Notes under the pieces: generated by a model
What the model was told of the DNA's origin: nothing
Database searches by the model: none
Seen by the model: only the letters and a program-made list of their open reading frames with translations
Part shown: piece after piece, positions 23,331-34,982 of the stretch
How positions within the stretch are numbered: position 1 is the stretch's first letter
Layout of the letters: every line of letters begins with the position of its first letter
NCBI GenBank assembly: GCA_037953625.1
Contig: CM075651.1
Location: forward strand, 132,212,501 to 132,276,500
Source: Crotalaria pallida
Lineage: Eukaryota; Streptophyta; Magnoliopsida; Fabales; Fabaceae
DNA: 64,000 nt
Direction of reading: 5' to 3'
Translations under genes and position numbers: made by a program

Positions 23331-23970
23331 ACCCTCTATACTATCTACCTAGAACAAAAACCCCAAAATCCCTACAAAACCCAGAGAAACTAGAACCCTC
23401 TCAAAAAGAAGAAGAAATGGAAGTAAAAATGAGTTATTAGAGTTAGAAGAAGGAGAGGTTACCTGCTTTTTCTCTGGAAGGAGTTGATGGCAGTGGATGA
23501 TCTTGAAGAAACTAAAATGGAGAAAAGGCACAGGGAGCGAGACAGAATAAGAGTTTACGGAATCTTTTGGGAGCAGCAAGCGGAGAGAGTTTTTGGTTTT
23601 TTGGGATTCAGAAGTGAGGAAATGAAAGAAGGGGGAGTGAAGGAGTTGAATAACCTTCAACCCTAAAAACCTTTCGGTTTCCTTCCACAACACGTGTAGG
23701 CCGTGAGCCTATTAAACCACTCAACCACTCGCAGGGTGAGACGTGACAGTTACTAACGACACTTTTTCAAATTTCAAAATTTACAATAATGTGGAACGAC
23801 TCTCAAGGACACGCGCCGTACCTAGGGAACCCAAAACGTCACCTCGAACAAGCTACAGGGTTAAAGCTGGAAACAGTTGTCAAACACTCCCGAACTAAGA
23901 CATCCGAAATGGTCAACCTTAGCCACTTATTATCTCACAGATTTCCCAAAGTCTTACGAGCTGGGGGGCT
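23331..23970. other. Region between antisense ORF start and 3' LTR, with polypurine tract
   Basis: No gene is seen. This is the presumed promoter and leader region of the antisense ORF on the minus strand. It ends in the purine tract GAGCTGGGGGGCT (23958-23970), which would prime plus-strand DNA synthesis directly before the 3' LTR. Confidence 0.7.
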
Positions 23971-24609
23971 TGTAGGGTCAGCCGACCATACACGGACCCA
24001 AGTCTTACTAAAGGGGTTCTCCAAAGGTACTTTCCTCGGATTACTTGCCGTAAAAGTCCTTCGCTCGGACTCATGGACTCCGAGCAGACCAAAGGGCCAG
24101 GCTCGGACTTGATGGATCCGAGCCTTACTATCGGTCCCCCATCCATCTGGCTCGGGACTCTAGGGCCGAGACATACCGTCGGCTTGTGGATAGACTCAGT
24201 CTCACTCAGGCTTCATATCCCTTCCGCAAATCTCTCCTAGATTCTCGCTAACAACCTAGACATGAGATCTTTAGCTGATCCTAACCAGATTCTCGGAGCA
24301 TAATCCTCCGATATTATCTCCTAGAGTCTTGGTTCAGCACAACACTGATACAGGGCCCAAACGGCCCATATCAGCCTCTTCCAAACCCTATAAATAGCTC
24401 ATTACAGCTAGGGTTTCAGGTAAGTACTCTCATCCCTAAGTTGACACTCTGCACACACACGTTGGCTAGGGAGATCCTGCTTTTCCCAACTAGAACTGCA
24501 CAAATACCACAAGTCATATACTAATACTTGATCCTCTATTGGGCTCTTGGTTTTCCATAATCTTGAGCACTTAGAGGGTTAAGGACATCCAGTGTTCCAG
24601 GACACTACA
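23971..24609 (+). repeat. 3' LTR of Tat element 1
   Basis: 639 bp, starting TGTAGGGTCAGCC and ending CAGGACACTACA, followed by the TATAT target duplication. It differs from the 5' LTR at about 10 positions, for example near 24059, 24113, 24187, 24465 and 24480. Confidence 0.97.
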
Positions 24610-25136
24610 TATATATAATTGATTAATTATTATTATTAATGTTTTAAATTGTAACAATTATAATACTACCATATTTCTTCTTTTCTTTCTGCTCTTTACA
24701 TTACAGTGTCGGCAATTAGGAGTCATCATAGAAGCGAAAGACTTTTCCAATTTTTCATATCTTGGTCAACATCCTATCACCAATATATCATTGTGGTCCA
24801 ATTTGGAAAAATGAAGCTTTTTAATCGTATGTAATATTCATATGTTGCGTATTAAATCATATATATATTTTTAATGATAATTAAACAATGTTTTTAATGG
24901 AGTTAAGATGTTTGAAGTTTTAATAGGGACAAACAGCACCCGACTTTTTATCAATGTTTATCTGCCAGAAATTACACAATTTTGTTAAAGGTTTTTTTTC
25001 TCATTTTTTTTTTAAAAAATTTAATAAATTCCTTTTACTTAATATTAATTTATTTTTTATACTTAACCATAATTGGCTTTAGATATATTTTTTCAATTAA
25101 TTTATTTTTTTTAATCAAATTTAATAACTACATTTT
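24610..25136. other. AT-rich right flank of Tat element 1
   Basis: No gene. The first 120 bp continue the repeat interrupted by the Tat element and resemble 9780-9890. The rest is AT-rich with poly-T runs. Confidence 0.6.
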
Positions 25137-25325
25137 TTTTTGTATACCAAGGGTATCCCCCAGCCGACAGCCGAAGACTAATCCCCTCCGAGGCGTAGAG
25201 ATCACCGAAGTGAGTTTTGCCTCTACCAACAAAGCCTTTTCCATGGAAAATGGCAGAGATCGAACACCTGACATCATGCTTAAGGAACTCAGCTATCTAC
25301 CAACTGTGCTGGGCTTTATTGGTTC
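25137..25325 (-). mobile_element. tRNA-derived SINE with target duplication
   Basis: On the minus strand the sequence starts near GCCCAGCACAGTTGGTAG (A-box-like) and continues to GTGTTCGATCTCTGCC (B-box-like), the RNA polymerase III promoter order of a tRNA. It ends in an A-rich tail (TTTTTTTT on the plus strand at 25133-25140). It is flanked by ATTTAATAACTACATTTT (25119-25136) and ATTTAATAATTACATTTT (25326-25343), an 18-bp duplication with one mismatch. The body is about 189 bp. Confidence 0.8.
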
Positions 25326-25478
25326 ATTTAATAATTACATTTTACTGCTAAGGAATAGTCGTTGTTGTAAGTAGATAAGAATTTTTGTTCGTGAACCGTC
25401 GTATTTTCATATACAACCATATAGTCGAAGAGAAAAATTCATTGCATGTGACATGCTTATATACAATACTTTATAACC

Positions 25479-25481
<3 letters not shown>

Positions 25482-25523
<42 letters not shown>
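25482..25523. repeat. (AT)n microsatellite
   Basis: About 21 AT dinucleotides in a row. Confidence 0.95.
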
Positions 25524-25527
<4 letters not shown>

Positions 25528-25708
25528 CTTTATGACTTTTTAAGTAATCTTTTTCTATTCATGCTTCTTTCTCAACAAACTGATCCAATTCTTCGACAAT
25601 TTTATTTTGGATATTAACAATTGCTCATCTAAGTTGTGGGTCCAATTTACTCCGAGCTAATCATCTAATTTGATATTGAGTTAGAAGTTGGTCTGGAGAA
25701 AAAAAAAA

Positions 25709-26672
25709 GACTAAACTGTCACTTTAGTCCCTGAATTTATACAGCACTTTCACTTTAGTCCTTGAAATTAACAAAATTGTTTTTAGGTCCCTGACTTTGT
25801 AAAAAGTCATTCACTTTAGTCCCTGAAATTAACAAAATTGCTTTTAGGTCCCTGATTTTGTAAAAAGTCATTCACTTTAGTCCCTGCCCCTAACCCCCAT
25901 CAACGTACGTTAACAGAATGATGATGTGGCTGTTTGGGGGCATTAAACCACATCATTTTTGCACAAGAGGCCAAAATGTGGGCAAAACACAACCAAAAAC
26001 TAGTTTCTTCATCTTTTAAATCCTAAAGCTGATGGTGAAGATGGTCCAGAGGAGTTTTTAGATTCTTTAAAACCATGCGTGGGCATAAACACCATTGACG
26101 ATGCCTCTGTATTAGATGAGATTGGTGCAGCTGATCTTGGGACCGGTGCAGCTGATCTTGGCCTAATAGGTAGTTTAGCCCTAACACTAGATGATGCAGC
26201 CACTTCATTTGGAGGTTCTGGTTGGGAGAAATCTTGTGATGGTTGTGTTTGTGACATATCTATAGCATCTGAATGAGGAGCAACAACATTAGTACGTAGC
26301 TGCAGGGGCAGTAGCATCATTAGCAACTACATTAGGATTAGAAGCAACATCTGCATCTTGTGCAAAAACGATTTTAATGCCCCCAAACAGCCACATCATC
26401 ATTCTGTTAACGTATGTTGATGAAGGTTAGGGGCAAGGACTAAAGCGAATGACTTTTTACAAAGTTAGGGACCTAAAAGCAATTTTGTTAATTTCAGGGA
26501 CTAAAGTAAATGACTTTTTACAAAGTCAGGGACCTAAAAGCAATTTTTTTAATTTGAGGGACTAAAGTGAATGACTTTTTACAAAGTCAAGGACCTAAAA
26601 GCAATTTTGTTAATTTCAGGGACTAGAGTGAAAGTGTTGTGTAAATTCAGGGACTAAAGTGACAGTTTAGTC
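25709..26672. mobile_element. Non-autonomous MULE-like element with long subrepeated inverted ends
   Basis: This element is 964 bp. It begins GACTAAACTGTCACTTTAGT and ends with the exact complement. The inverted ends extend about 240-300 bp and each contains several tandem variants of a GGGACCTAAAAGCAATTTTG unit. The flanks are GAAAAAAA-type runs on both sides, compatible with an 8-9 bp duplication blurred by poly-A slippage. The unique centre carries a minus-strand frame with SQPEPPNEV and FMPTHGFKESKNSSGPSSPS, which resembles the low-complexity tail of plant MULE transposases; that match is weak. Confidence 0.75.
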
Positions 26673-26998
26673 GAAAAAAATGGAACAAAGATGTTGGTAT
26701 GGGTCTCGGGTCCAAATAACCGATCTGGGTCACATATCACAACCATAGATATTCACACATCACAAGTGAGTGCGACTTTTGCCATCAAACTAGGGACACC
26801 TAACTTATTTTTTTTTATTTCCAATTTTAACCTTTTTTATTTTTTTACATAACGTCGTGGTCGTGAGGTATACTTCACTATCTAAAAAAAAAATTCGGGA
26901 CGTAACGTATACCTCACTACTTGAAAAAAAAAAGTTTCGGTATTGTTGGAAATATGACCATATGGTAGGTAGACATTTTTAAGCACTTTCCGCATTGC

Positions 26999-27052
26999 TT
27001 AGAAAAACAAAGTTTTCATGAGTTTAAGAAAAACAAAGTTTTCATGAGTTTA
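26999..27052. repeat. 26-bp tandem duplication
   Basis: AAAAACAAAGTTTTCATGAG with its TTTAAG joint occurs twice in direct succession. Confidence 0.9.
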
Positions 27053-27602
27053 AGAATTATAATAAGTCCTCCTTCTTTTTGTGTTCAAAAGAGCACATGG
27101 TTGAGCCGGGCCTCCACCCTTTAAATCCTTTCATGGAAAATTTGGTTTTACTTTATATTCTTTTTGTAAAGGAAATGTATGCATAAAATAAACGTTCAAT
27201 TTGTTGATCATGACAAGATTTTCTCAATCGGTTACGTTTTCAAAGTCCATGTTATATATTCTGCTTCTGATTATCAGAGAGATACATCCAGTTTTATCAT
27301 CAAAAAACATGTTCTTCTTCAGTTCTGGCAATTTGTAGTTTGCTATTCCAAACTCCTATCATAACACGAGTCAGGAGTTGTTGTGTTAACCTTGGGAAGC
27401 ATACAGAATTTACCGATTAAGCCGGATGGTTAGACCGGTATTTATATATACATATTAAATTATTTTTTTTTGAAATGTTTAAATTAATTATTTAAATCAA
27501 ACTATTAAGTAATAAATAAAATCTTATAAAATGAAAATAAAGATAAAAGGGATGAGTTGAAACTAAATTAGGGAGGCCCAGTACGCTTTGCTTCATTAAT
27601 GA

Positions 27603-27899
27603 TCAAACCACAACTTGTTGGATCAAATGGCAACATGTTGTCTTATGTGTAATGTCCTTTAAGTTTAAGTTGTTGAAACTAGGCTTTGAGGTAGAGAAGA
27701 AGATAATGTATAAAGAAGGAGATGGAATCAGTTTGGAGTCTCTCACCACGTTTAATTTCCTCCACCACACACATTTCATATCTTCATAAAACTGTTGTAA
27801 ACCTGCAACAACATAACCTATTCTTTTAGATTTGGCCACCTCTTCTTCTTCCAAGGATCCAGCATATGAAGTTATGAAGGTATCCACGACAATCTTCAC
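27603..27899 (-). other. Unrecognised 98-codon reading frame
   Basis: The frame starts MKIVVDTFITSYAGSLEEEE and continues VAKSKRIGYVVAGLQQFYED before turning hydrophobic and low in complexity. I do not recognise it. It lies within the inverted-repeat element (26767-29010), so it could be a captured host fragment or chance. There is no upstream exon I can join to it. Confidence 0.25.
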
Positions 27900-29010
27900 T
27901 ACAACCTACCATTTTTCTCGTTCCACTGCTATTTCTGTTTTTTTTTAATAATTTCAGGGGTTGAACCGGTATTGGTTTTCACGGTACAACCCAGTTTTTA
28001 TTGTTTTCTTGCTTAGTTTCTGTTACGGTTAAGAAGGGTGACACAGACCGAATTTGTGTTCGGTCCACGGTCGGACCGTCCGTTTCGGTGCGAGTTTCAC
28101 AATACTGTTCATAATAAACTTATGTATTGTATGTTTACATAGCCGCCAAGTAATGAGTAATAAGTATGATTGACTACATTAATATCATGTGAGGATAAGG
28201 ATGAACATTTGGCTTTAAGCATTGTTTTCTATCACATACGATGAAGATAATGCTATTTTAATTTACAGTGGTCAAAGTGGGCATTTCAACACGAAAATAT
28301 AAGTACTCTAGCAAAAGTTTAAAAGGTTAATCTTGCTTTGGATAGAAGTTCAAAACAAATCAATTAGAAGGCACATGCCTATTTCACTTATTTCCGTTCT
28401 CTTAAACATTCCAAAACGTTTGGTTTAAAAAAACACATTGGTTGCAACATTAACAAATATGTGTCCAAAGAATACCTTTGATCACTTATTAAGAGATTAA
28501 ATGTGGTCAAAAGTTATGGGAAAATACATTTTGTTACATTTTAGCATCGCCCTCGAAGACACTTGTTAGCAAAACCTTCGTATGAATGGAGTTGATTTTC
28601 CATATACTGCAAATGGTATTCTGACGAGTAGAAAGCACTGGTATTCTCCATATACCGCAAATGGTAATCTGGTGAGTAGGAAGCAAATGGTTTATGAATG
28701 TGACCCTATTTCTCATTGTCTTCCTAATTCCAACGAGTTTTCTAAGTTAATGTAAAGCTCCACATCGAACTGTTAAAAAAATAAAGGATAGAGGGTGGGT
28801 TTTCAATCACTTTATCCTATTTGCGTTGGTATTTTTTTTGTGATGTATAGCTCTAAATTGTTTTGGTAGTGAGGTATATTTCACGAAACAAATTTTTTTC
28901 CGGTAGTGAGGTATACCTCACGACTCCGACACATGTAAAAAATTTAAATTAGACTAAAACAATAAATAGGATGTCTCTAGTCCCAAATGAGATGGCAAAA
29001 GTCTCATTCA

Positions 29011-29950
29011 TAACAAGGCATCAATGTACAAAGTATCTTTAGCTTCAATCATGATGTATTTTTTAAAATATCAAAAAACATTAACTAAAACTTAAGTATC
29101 CGCATAATTCAAGTGACTTTCCTGGATAAGGTAGAGCAATACTACCTTTGGTTTGAAATATAAAAAAATAATTTTCTCGATTTAAAATATACTTATTCAA
29201 TTTCTATTTATTTGTCATATTTAACAAAAACACACTTTTTAAGAAATGCAATAATTACTTTGATTTTCAATAAATTAATTATGTTTTTCTCTACCATACT
29301 CTTTCTCTGATCTCCTTGTAATCACTACTTTTTCTTTACTACTTACGTAAATCACTACCCTATTAAATTGGGGTAAACATATAAAATAACATTTTTATTA
29401 CACTTTTGAAATTCTCGATAGGATAGATAAAAGAAACAAAAAATATCTCCAAAAAGGTTCAGTTAACAAGGAACAGAGGGAGTAAGAAAAAGTTAACTAA
29501 CTTTATCACATTTTGTTTCATTTTTAATGCTACTTTCTTAAAACATTCTTAGAAAGTGGTCATCTCATTTAATTTTTGTTTCATTCTCAATGCTACTTTC
29601 CTAAAATATTCTATATTTTTTTTTTATAAATCTAAGAAAATTAAATATAATCAGTTAACTTACTTAATAAATGTGAAATTAATTTTTTCCTCGTATTTCA
29701 AACGAGAGTAAGGTGAGAGGACATTTAAAAAAAATCTATATATTATCTTATTGTTTAATTATAGTTTTTCCATTAAAATTTTCAAATAATAATGATTCTG
29801 CCTAACCAGAAATACTACACTAATGCAAATAAATACTATGACACTAACACGAATAAAAACACCATGGGTGTTACTAAGAAGATGAGGCATGAACGGAAAA
29901 AGAGAAAATCAAATATGCTTCCTCCGGTTTGAAATATTGGCAAAAAACCA
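29011..29950. other. AT-rich MITE-like debris
   Basis: No gene. Degraded pieces resembling MITE interiors are visible (GGTTTGAAATATAA near 29150; a GGAACAGAGGGAGTAAG end near 29468; repeated TTTCATTTTTAATGCTACTTT phrases at 29517 and 29579). They do not form clean paired ends. Confidence 0.5.
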
Positions 29951-29952
29951 TA

Positions 29953-30302
29953 TTCCTTCCATTTCATATATTTTGGCCTTTTAGGTTTAGGCTCACAAAT
30001 TAATAAAATAATATTGATTATTGTAAGTTTTATGTGTACTTTGTCTAAAATACCCATATTTAATCTTTATTAAAAATTGTAATAGTATTTAATTTTTATT
30101 AGTAAGTGTGTCCATTAATTAATGTATAGTGGTTAAGATATAAGAGAGATGATAAAAGTATAATTAACGAGGAGTAAAGAAATGATTGATTGGAGTGTTA
30201 AAGTTAGAAAGAAAAATATGTTTATGCATTGAAATTGTAAAAGGACAAAAGATATGGAATAAAAAAAAGCCTAAACGGCCAAAAGATATGAAATGGAGGG
30301 AG
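29953..30302. mobile_element. Stowaway-like MITE
   Basis: The left end CCTTCCATTTCATATATTTT then GGCC is matched on the right by GGCC with AAAAGATATGAAATGGAGGG. The element is about 350 bp, AT-rich and non-coding, and ends in the GGAGGGAGTA form typical of plant Stowaway-like MITEs. Confidence 0.7.
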
Positions 30303-30494
30303 TATTTTTTTTTAGTCTTCTTAAATTTTGTTCCACTCACGATTTTACTTTTTTAAAATATTTCTAAAAAATTGTTATCTTATTTAATTTTTTTTATTCT
30401 CAATATTACTTTTCTAAAATATTTCTAATTTTTTTAACAAATTTTATAAAAATTAATACAATAACTAATCAACTAACCTTATAAATGTGAAATT

Positions 30495-31030
30495 ACTCCC
30501 TCCGTTTCATATGTAATGTATTTTAAAGTTATGCACATGTTTTAAGAAATGGTTAAATGATATACTCCCTCTGGTCCTATATATAGGGCATACTTAACCG
30601 TATTACCCGGACAAAGAAAAGTAGTTAGTTTTGTGAATTTTATGAGAATATATTGTAACATTACAATTTTACCCCCTCCACTTTACTTGGAAAGTTCACA
30701 TTCATTAATGAATAACAAAAAAACATGGTTAGTCAAAACATTTAATAAGGGTAAAAAAGAAAAAAAACAATTAATGATGCATAGGAAATATAAAGTGACT
30801 TATATATAGAACCAAAGATTCCTTCTAGAAGGTGTCTTATATATAGGACCAGAGAGAGTAACAATTTATGGTATTCGACATAATGTCTCTATATAATCAT
30901 TATATCGGAAGTGAAATAAAGAGTGTGATAAATAGGAGTGTATTGGGAACACTGATTATGTATTGGGTTTTGTAAAAGAATAATACTCCATCTCTTCCAC
31001 TTTATTTATCACTTTAGCATTTTTAACTTG
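30495..31030. mobile_element. Interrupted MITE hosting another MITE
   Basis: It opens with CTCCCTCCGTTTCATATGTA at 30496 and is interrupted at 30564. The interior resumes at 30861 (ATGTCTCTATATAATCATTA) and matches the interior of the intact relative at 31575-31845. A clean right end is not visible, so the right boundary is approximate. Confidence 0.55.
30565..30858. mobile_element. Stowaway-like MITE nested in another MITE
   Basis: 294 bp with inverted ends CTCCCTCTGGTCCTATATAT and the complement ATATATAGGACCAGAGAGAG, flanked by TA on both sides (30563-30564, 30859-30860). A shorter relative lies at 35723-35915. Confidence 0.85.
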
Positions 31031-31275
31031 TTTCAAATTATTTGTCACTTTATGAATTCGATGGTATATTAATTGATTTTTTTCAACTTTAATCTTGCAT
31101 TTAATGTATTGGAATATGTGAAATGAATGATAATTAATGCACCATGAAGATATTATAATAAAGTTATCTCATAATTCTCTTAAAAATTGAAGCATTAAAT
31201 GACTTTCTTAATCCGCGTGAAATGTTTGAAATGACAAAGACTATATGAACACCGCATATGAAATTGAGGGAATAG

Positions 31276-31539
31276 TTGTTTTCCGTTAATTTCAAACCGT
31301 TAATTTCAAACCGTCCTGAGTACAGTACCTTCCTGGTTTCCGTTCAGACAAGTAAAAATTTTTGGGTCGACGTGATGGAGGGCATTTGCGCAAAAAGAAA
31401 TGGGAGAGGAGGTCACTTTGGTAATTGGGCTTATCCATCATTGTTTAGATGCCCAAGATTCGCGGACGCAGATCCACATAGGGATTTGAAAGAGAGACTC
31501 GCAGCGAGACTCGCAGCTTATGTTTCTAGTTTGAGTTGA
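31276..31539 (+). other. Unrecognised 87-codon frame in a less AT-rich patch
   Basis: The patch 31366-31560 is more GC-rich than its surroundings and holds the frame ending RDLKERLAARLAAYVSSLS. I do not recognise a domain. A 15-bp duplication (GTTAATTTCAAACC) precedes it at 31286-31310. It may be a gene remnant between MITEs; there is no supporting exon structure. Confidence 0.2.
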
Positions 31540-31574
31540 CGCAGTAGTGTACGGACAACCACCGCACTCGCTCC

Positions 31575-31845
31575 AATTTACTTCCATGTAATATGTGTTT
31601 TAAAGTTATCAACGATTTTTAAAAAATATTAAATGATGTAAGAATTTGGTGTATTTTGATTATAATGTCTCTATATAATCATTATTGAAATGAAAAAAAA
31701 TAATGGAAATGAAAAAGATAGTGTAATAAATAGGGATGTATTGGGAAAAATAACATTAATTATGTATTGGGTTGTGTAAAAGAATAATACATATGAAACA
31801 TGATACAAAAACTCTATAAATACTACATATGAAACGGAGGGGGTA
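31575..31845. mobile_element. MITE, relative of the interrupted one at 30495
   Basis: The left end CCAATTTACTTCCATGTAAT and the interior TTTTAAAGTTATCAACG...ATGTCTCTATATAATCATTA match 30495-30560 and 30880-30960. The right end reads ACATATGAAACGGAGGGGGT. Confidence 0.65.
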
Positions 31846-31939
31846 CAATATAGTCCTTCCGATATTAATATTCTCTCTGTTCCAATCTATTTCCTCAGTC
31901 TCTAAATATAATCACTAGTTAGTTAGTGGATTTCTCTTA

Positions 31940-32380
31940 CACTTTGTTTGGTATGAGAGATTTTGGGGGAGGAGAAAATGAGGAAGGAGAGAATGGAGAG
32001 AAAATGGATGTTTTCTCTTGTTTGGTTGTAGGAGGAAAATGGGGGAGGAGAGAAAAGAGGGTGGGACCCACACTAAATTTTTTTCCCCCTCATGTGGCAA
32101 GAGAATGGGAAGAAAATGGAGCACGGCACTAAAAGACAAAAATGTTGTTAAGAGACAAGCTGCTGCTACAAGGAAGTGAACGACATTGTTCTTTCTTTAT
32201 TTTTTTTTATATTAACTATTTTGTCTTATATCAAACATTTTCTCTTTTTTTTTCTTCACATTTTCTCTCATACCAAACAACCACAAAATCTACCCATTTT
32301 CTCACTATAATCTCTCTTCCCTATTTCTCTCTTCTCATTTTCTCTCTTTCCATTTTCTCTCGTGCAACCAAACAAAGCCT
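31940..32380. mobile_element. hAT-like MITE 1
   Basis: The ends are inverted: CACTTTGTTTGGTATGAGAG on the left, and CTCTCGTGCAACCAAACAAA followed by GCC on the right. The interior is made of purine-rich then pyrimidine-rich halves with repeated GAGAAAATG and CATTTTCTC phrases. It is non-coding. Confidence 0.65.
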
Positions 32381-32842
32381 TATTTCTAAATATAGACACT
32401 ATTTCAATTTCTAATAACATTAATAAATTCTTCCAGCTTGAAATATAAGAAAAAAATATTTCTCTTAGTTTAAAATATAAGCAAAATTAACCAACTTTAT
32501 TAAATTTTGTTTCATTCCCAATGCAACTTTTCTAAAATACCTCTATTTTTTTTATAAATTTGAGAAAATTAATTACAATCAACTAACCTCCTTAATAAGC
32601 GTAAAAATTGTTAGTTTTGCTTATAATTTGAGTCAGAGGGAGTACTTCTTTTCCATAAACATCCTCATTTAGTCAATACTTTTAAAGCCCCCATGATAGT
32701 TATAGGAGTAATTTTGAAAAAAAAAATACAAAATATTACCATTTTCAATACCACTAACAATATTAACTAATTTTCTTAATTCACGTAAAAGTCCACTCCA
32801 AGTGCTTATATTTAGAGACGGAGGGAGTATCTATTACGTTAA

Positions 32843-33316
32843 TACTTTGTTTGATTACGTAAAAGAAAATTTAAAAAAAAAAGTAAAAGAGAAAGAATTA
32901 GGGAAAAAAGATTATGATGAGAGAATGAGTAAATTTTATAATTGTTTGGTATAAGAGAAATTGTGAAGAGATAGAAGAGGAAGAAAATTTGATTTTTCTC
33001 TTCTTTTATTTGGTTGAAGAAAAAAAGTGAGAATGAAGAAAATTATAAATGTATCAGAAGACAAATATATCATTGGTAAGTTCGACCAGCAATAAATGAG
33101 AGAAGTGGAAAGAGAGAGGACATTATTGTATTTTTGTTATTATTATTGTGTTTTCTCTCTATTCTCTCATCTAGTCAGTGGAGAAAATATTTTTTGGTAA
33201 GTCCCACCAATTTTTCTCCATCCCCTCATTTTCTATTCTAAACAAAATAAGAGAAAATCTTTTTTTTTCCACCATTCTCTCTTCCCCCCAAAATACCTTA
33301 AACCAAACAAAAGCAC
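32843..33316. mobile_element. hAT-like MITE 2
   Basis: The left end TACTTTGTTTGATTACGTAA and right end TTAAACCAAACAAAAGCACA are imperfect inverted partners, and the interior has GAGAAAAT/ATTTTCTC halves like the element at 31940. It looks like an older member of the same family. Confidence 0.55.
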
Positions 33317-33734
33317 AAGAGTTTTACACGAATTAAGAAAATTTTTATACTTCAATCTTCAAGAGAATAATAAGGCGATGTTACTGTATTATCCTCACAC
33401 TATATTAATTATCACACATTTCATATATTTCAAAATATTTAAAAGCAAGGTTAAAGTTGAAAAAAATTATTTAATGCACACTCGAATTCTTAAAGCCACT
33501 AATAAATTGGAACGGATGGAGTATAACAAAAAAAAATCATAAATTTTATAATTTTAAATATAAGCAAAATTTAACTGATTTCACACTATTAAATATTATC
33601 ATTCTTAAAATATTTATCATTAAATTCATAATACTTTCCAAACACTCTTCAACTTTTATTTCATTTATTTAAAATTTGCATTCCTAATAATAAGGACAAT
33701 TTAAATAAAGACTCTTTGTTTGACATAAAATATA

Positions 33735-34133
33735 CTCCATCAGTCCCTAATTATAAGGCCCTCTTGAGTAAAAAAAATTGGTCCTAAATATAATATCCTC
33801 TTGTAATTTTTTCCAAAATTACACTTACATCTAATCATTGTGGTCTAGGTTTTTGTGAGAAGAAATAAATAAAATTGTATTGAAATATGAAATAGAGCTT
33901 CTTTAATGGAGCTTGTTTAATGTTGTAAATGGCTTGAAAATTGATTCACTACATTAAATATAGATGATACTGTAGGAATTAAATTAATTATTGAAAAATG
34001 AAAAAATTTATTATGTTCTAATAATTGGTAGAGAGGTATTTTTGGAAGAGCATATCAATTTTAATATAAAATTCAACAACATTGGTGGACGTAAAAATGT
34101 CCAAAAAGGTCTTATAATTAGGGACGGAGGGAG
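33735..34133. mobile_element. Stowaway-like MITE
   Basis: About 399 bp with inverted ends CTCCATCAGTCCCTAATTAT and ATAATTAGGGACGGAGGGAG, flanked by TA. It is AT-rich and non-coding. Confidence 0.8.
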
Positions 34134-34982
34134 TAATCAAGAAAATTAAACACACATAATCAATTTTCTTAACAAGTGCGTTTTTAGTTACTTTTGCTTA
34201 TAGTGGAGACCAAGGTAGCAACAAAAAAAACATATTTTTCATGATTTAAAATATAAGAAACATTAATTAACTTTCTTAAATTTTGTTTTATTATCAATCT
34301 TACTTTCTTAAAATATTCATATAAAGTGATTATCTCATTTAATTTTTGTTCTATTTTCAATACTACTTTCCTAAAGTATTTTTTTTTTAAATTTGAGAAA
34401 ATTCAAATACTGCCTCCGGTCTCAAATATAAGCAAAACAACCAACTTCACATTTATTAAGTAAGTTAATTAAGTGCATTTAATTTTCTTATATTAAAAAA
34501 AACACTTTAGGAAATTTGCATTTATTAAAGAATGATACAACCACTTTCAAAATGTATTTAAGAAATTATTGCGTCCGGAATAGAATGTTAATTATTTTTT
34601 ATGGCTTAATTATATTTCTAGTTCTTGAACGTTAAGGTCGTTTTGTCACACGCCTTTTTTTTTAATGTCTGGCTTCTCGAAATAATTTTTTGGGTTTGTC
34701 ATATATATATACTATACTTCTCCTAGCCTATCCTTTTCGGTCAAATTTTGCTAACATGTTACACCACAATCCCAATAAAACGCAGAAAGTTAGTCACATA
34801 ATACCACAATAATGAAGAAGACTCTTCTCTCCAATCCTTTTTATTAAAATTAAAAATAAAAAAATATTATTTTTTTTAGTTTTTTTTTAATACACCGTTT
34901 CTGCACTACACGGCCATCTCAATTAGAATTTCACAATCAGCTATGATTGTTCCCAGTTCCTTCATCTTTTCTTTAATATGTT

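Larger units (their letters stand above)
14358..24609 (+). mobile_element. Complete Ty3/gypsy Tat-type LTR retrotransposon (defective)
   Basis: This element is 10,252 bp. Its two LTRs (14358-14996 and 23971-24609) are both 639 bp and differ at about 10 positions by eye, roughly 1.6 percent, so insertion is fairly recent. The flanks carry TATAT on both sides. Order: LTR, PBS, gag, protease, reverse transcriptase, RNase H, a second RNase H, integrase, then an antisense ORF before the polypurine tract. The second RNase H and the antisense ORF are hallmarks of the Tat lineage. Gag-pol carries four in-frame stops and a deletion with frameshift, so this copy could move only with help from another element. 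It sits in a repeat that resumes after it. Confidence 0.95.
26767..29010. mobile_element. Candidate 2.2-kb element bounded by inverted repeats
   Basis: A segment of about 180 bp at 26767-26950 (GACTTTTGCCATCAAACTAG...CGTGAGGTATACTTCAC) recurs as its imperfect reverse complement at about 28830-29010 (GTGAGGTATACCTCACGAC...GATGGCAAAAGTC). Between them lie a 26-bp tandem duplication (26999-27052), a smaller ACCGGT-type repeat (27400-28110) and short frames with no recognised domain. It may be one transposon or two MITEs in opposite orientation. Confidence 0.55.

Noticed and set aside
25137..25325. Functional tRNA gene on the minus strand
   Set aside because: Only the two promoter boxes resemble a tRNA; there is no cloverleaf, and the poly-A tail and target duplication show a SINE.
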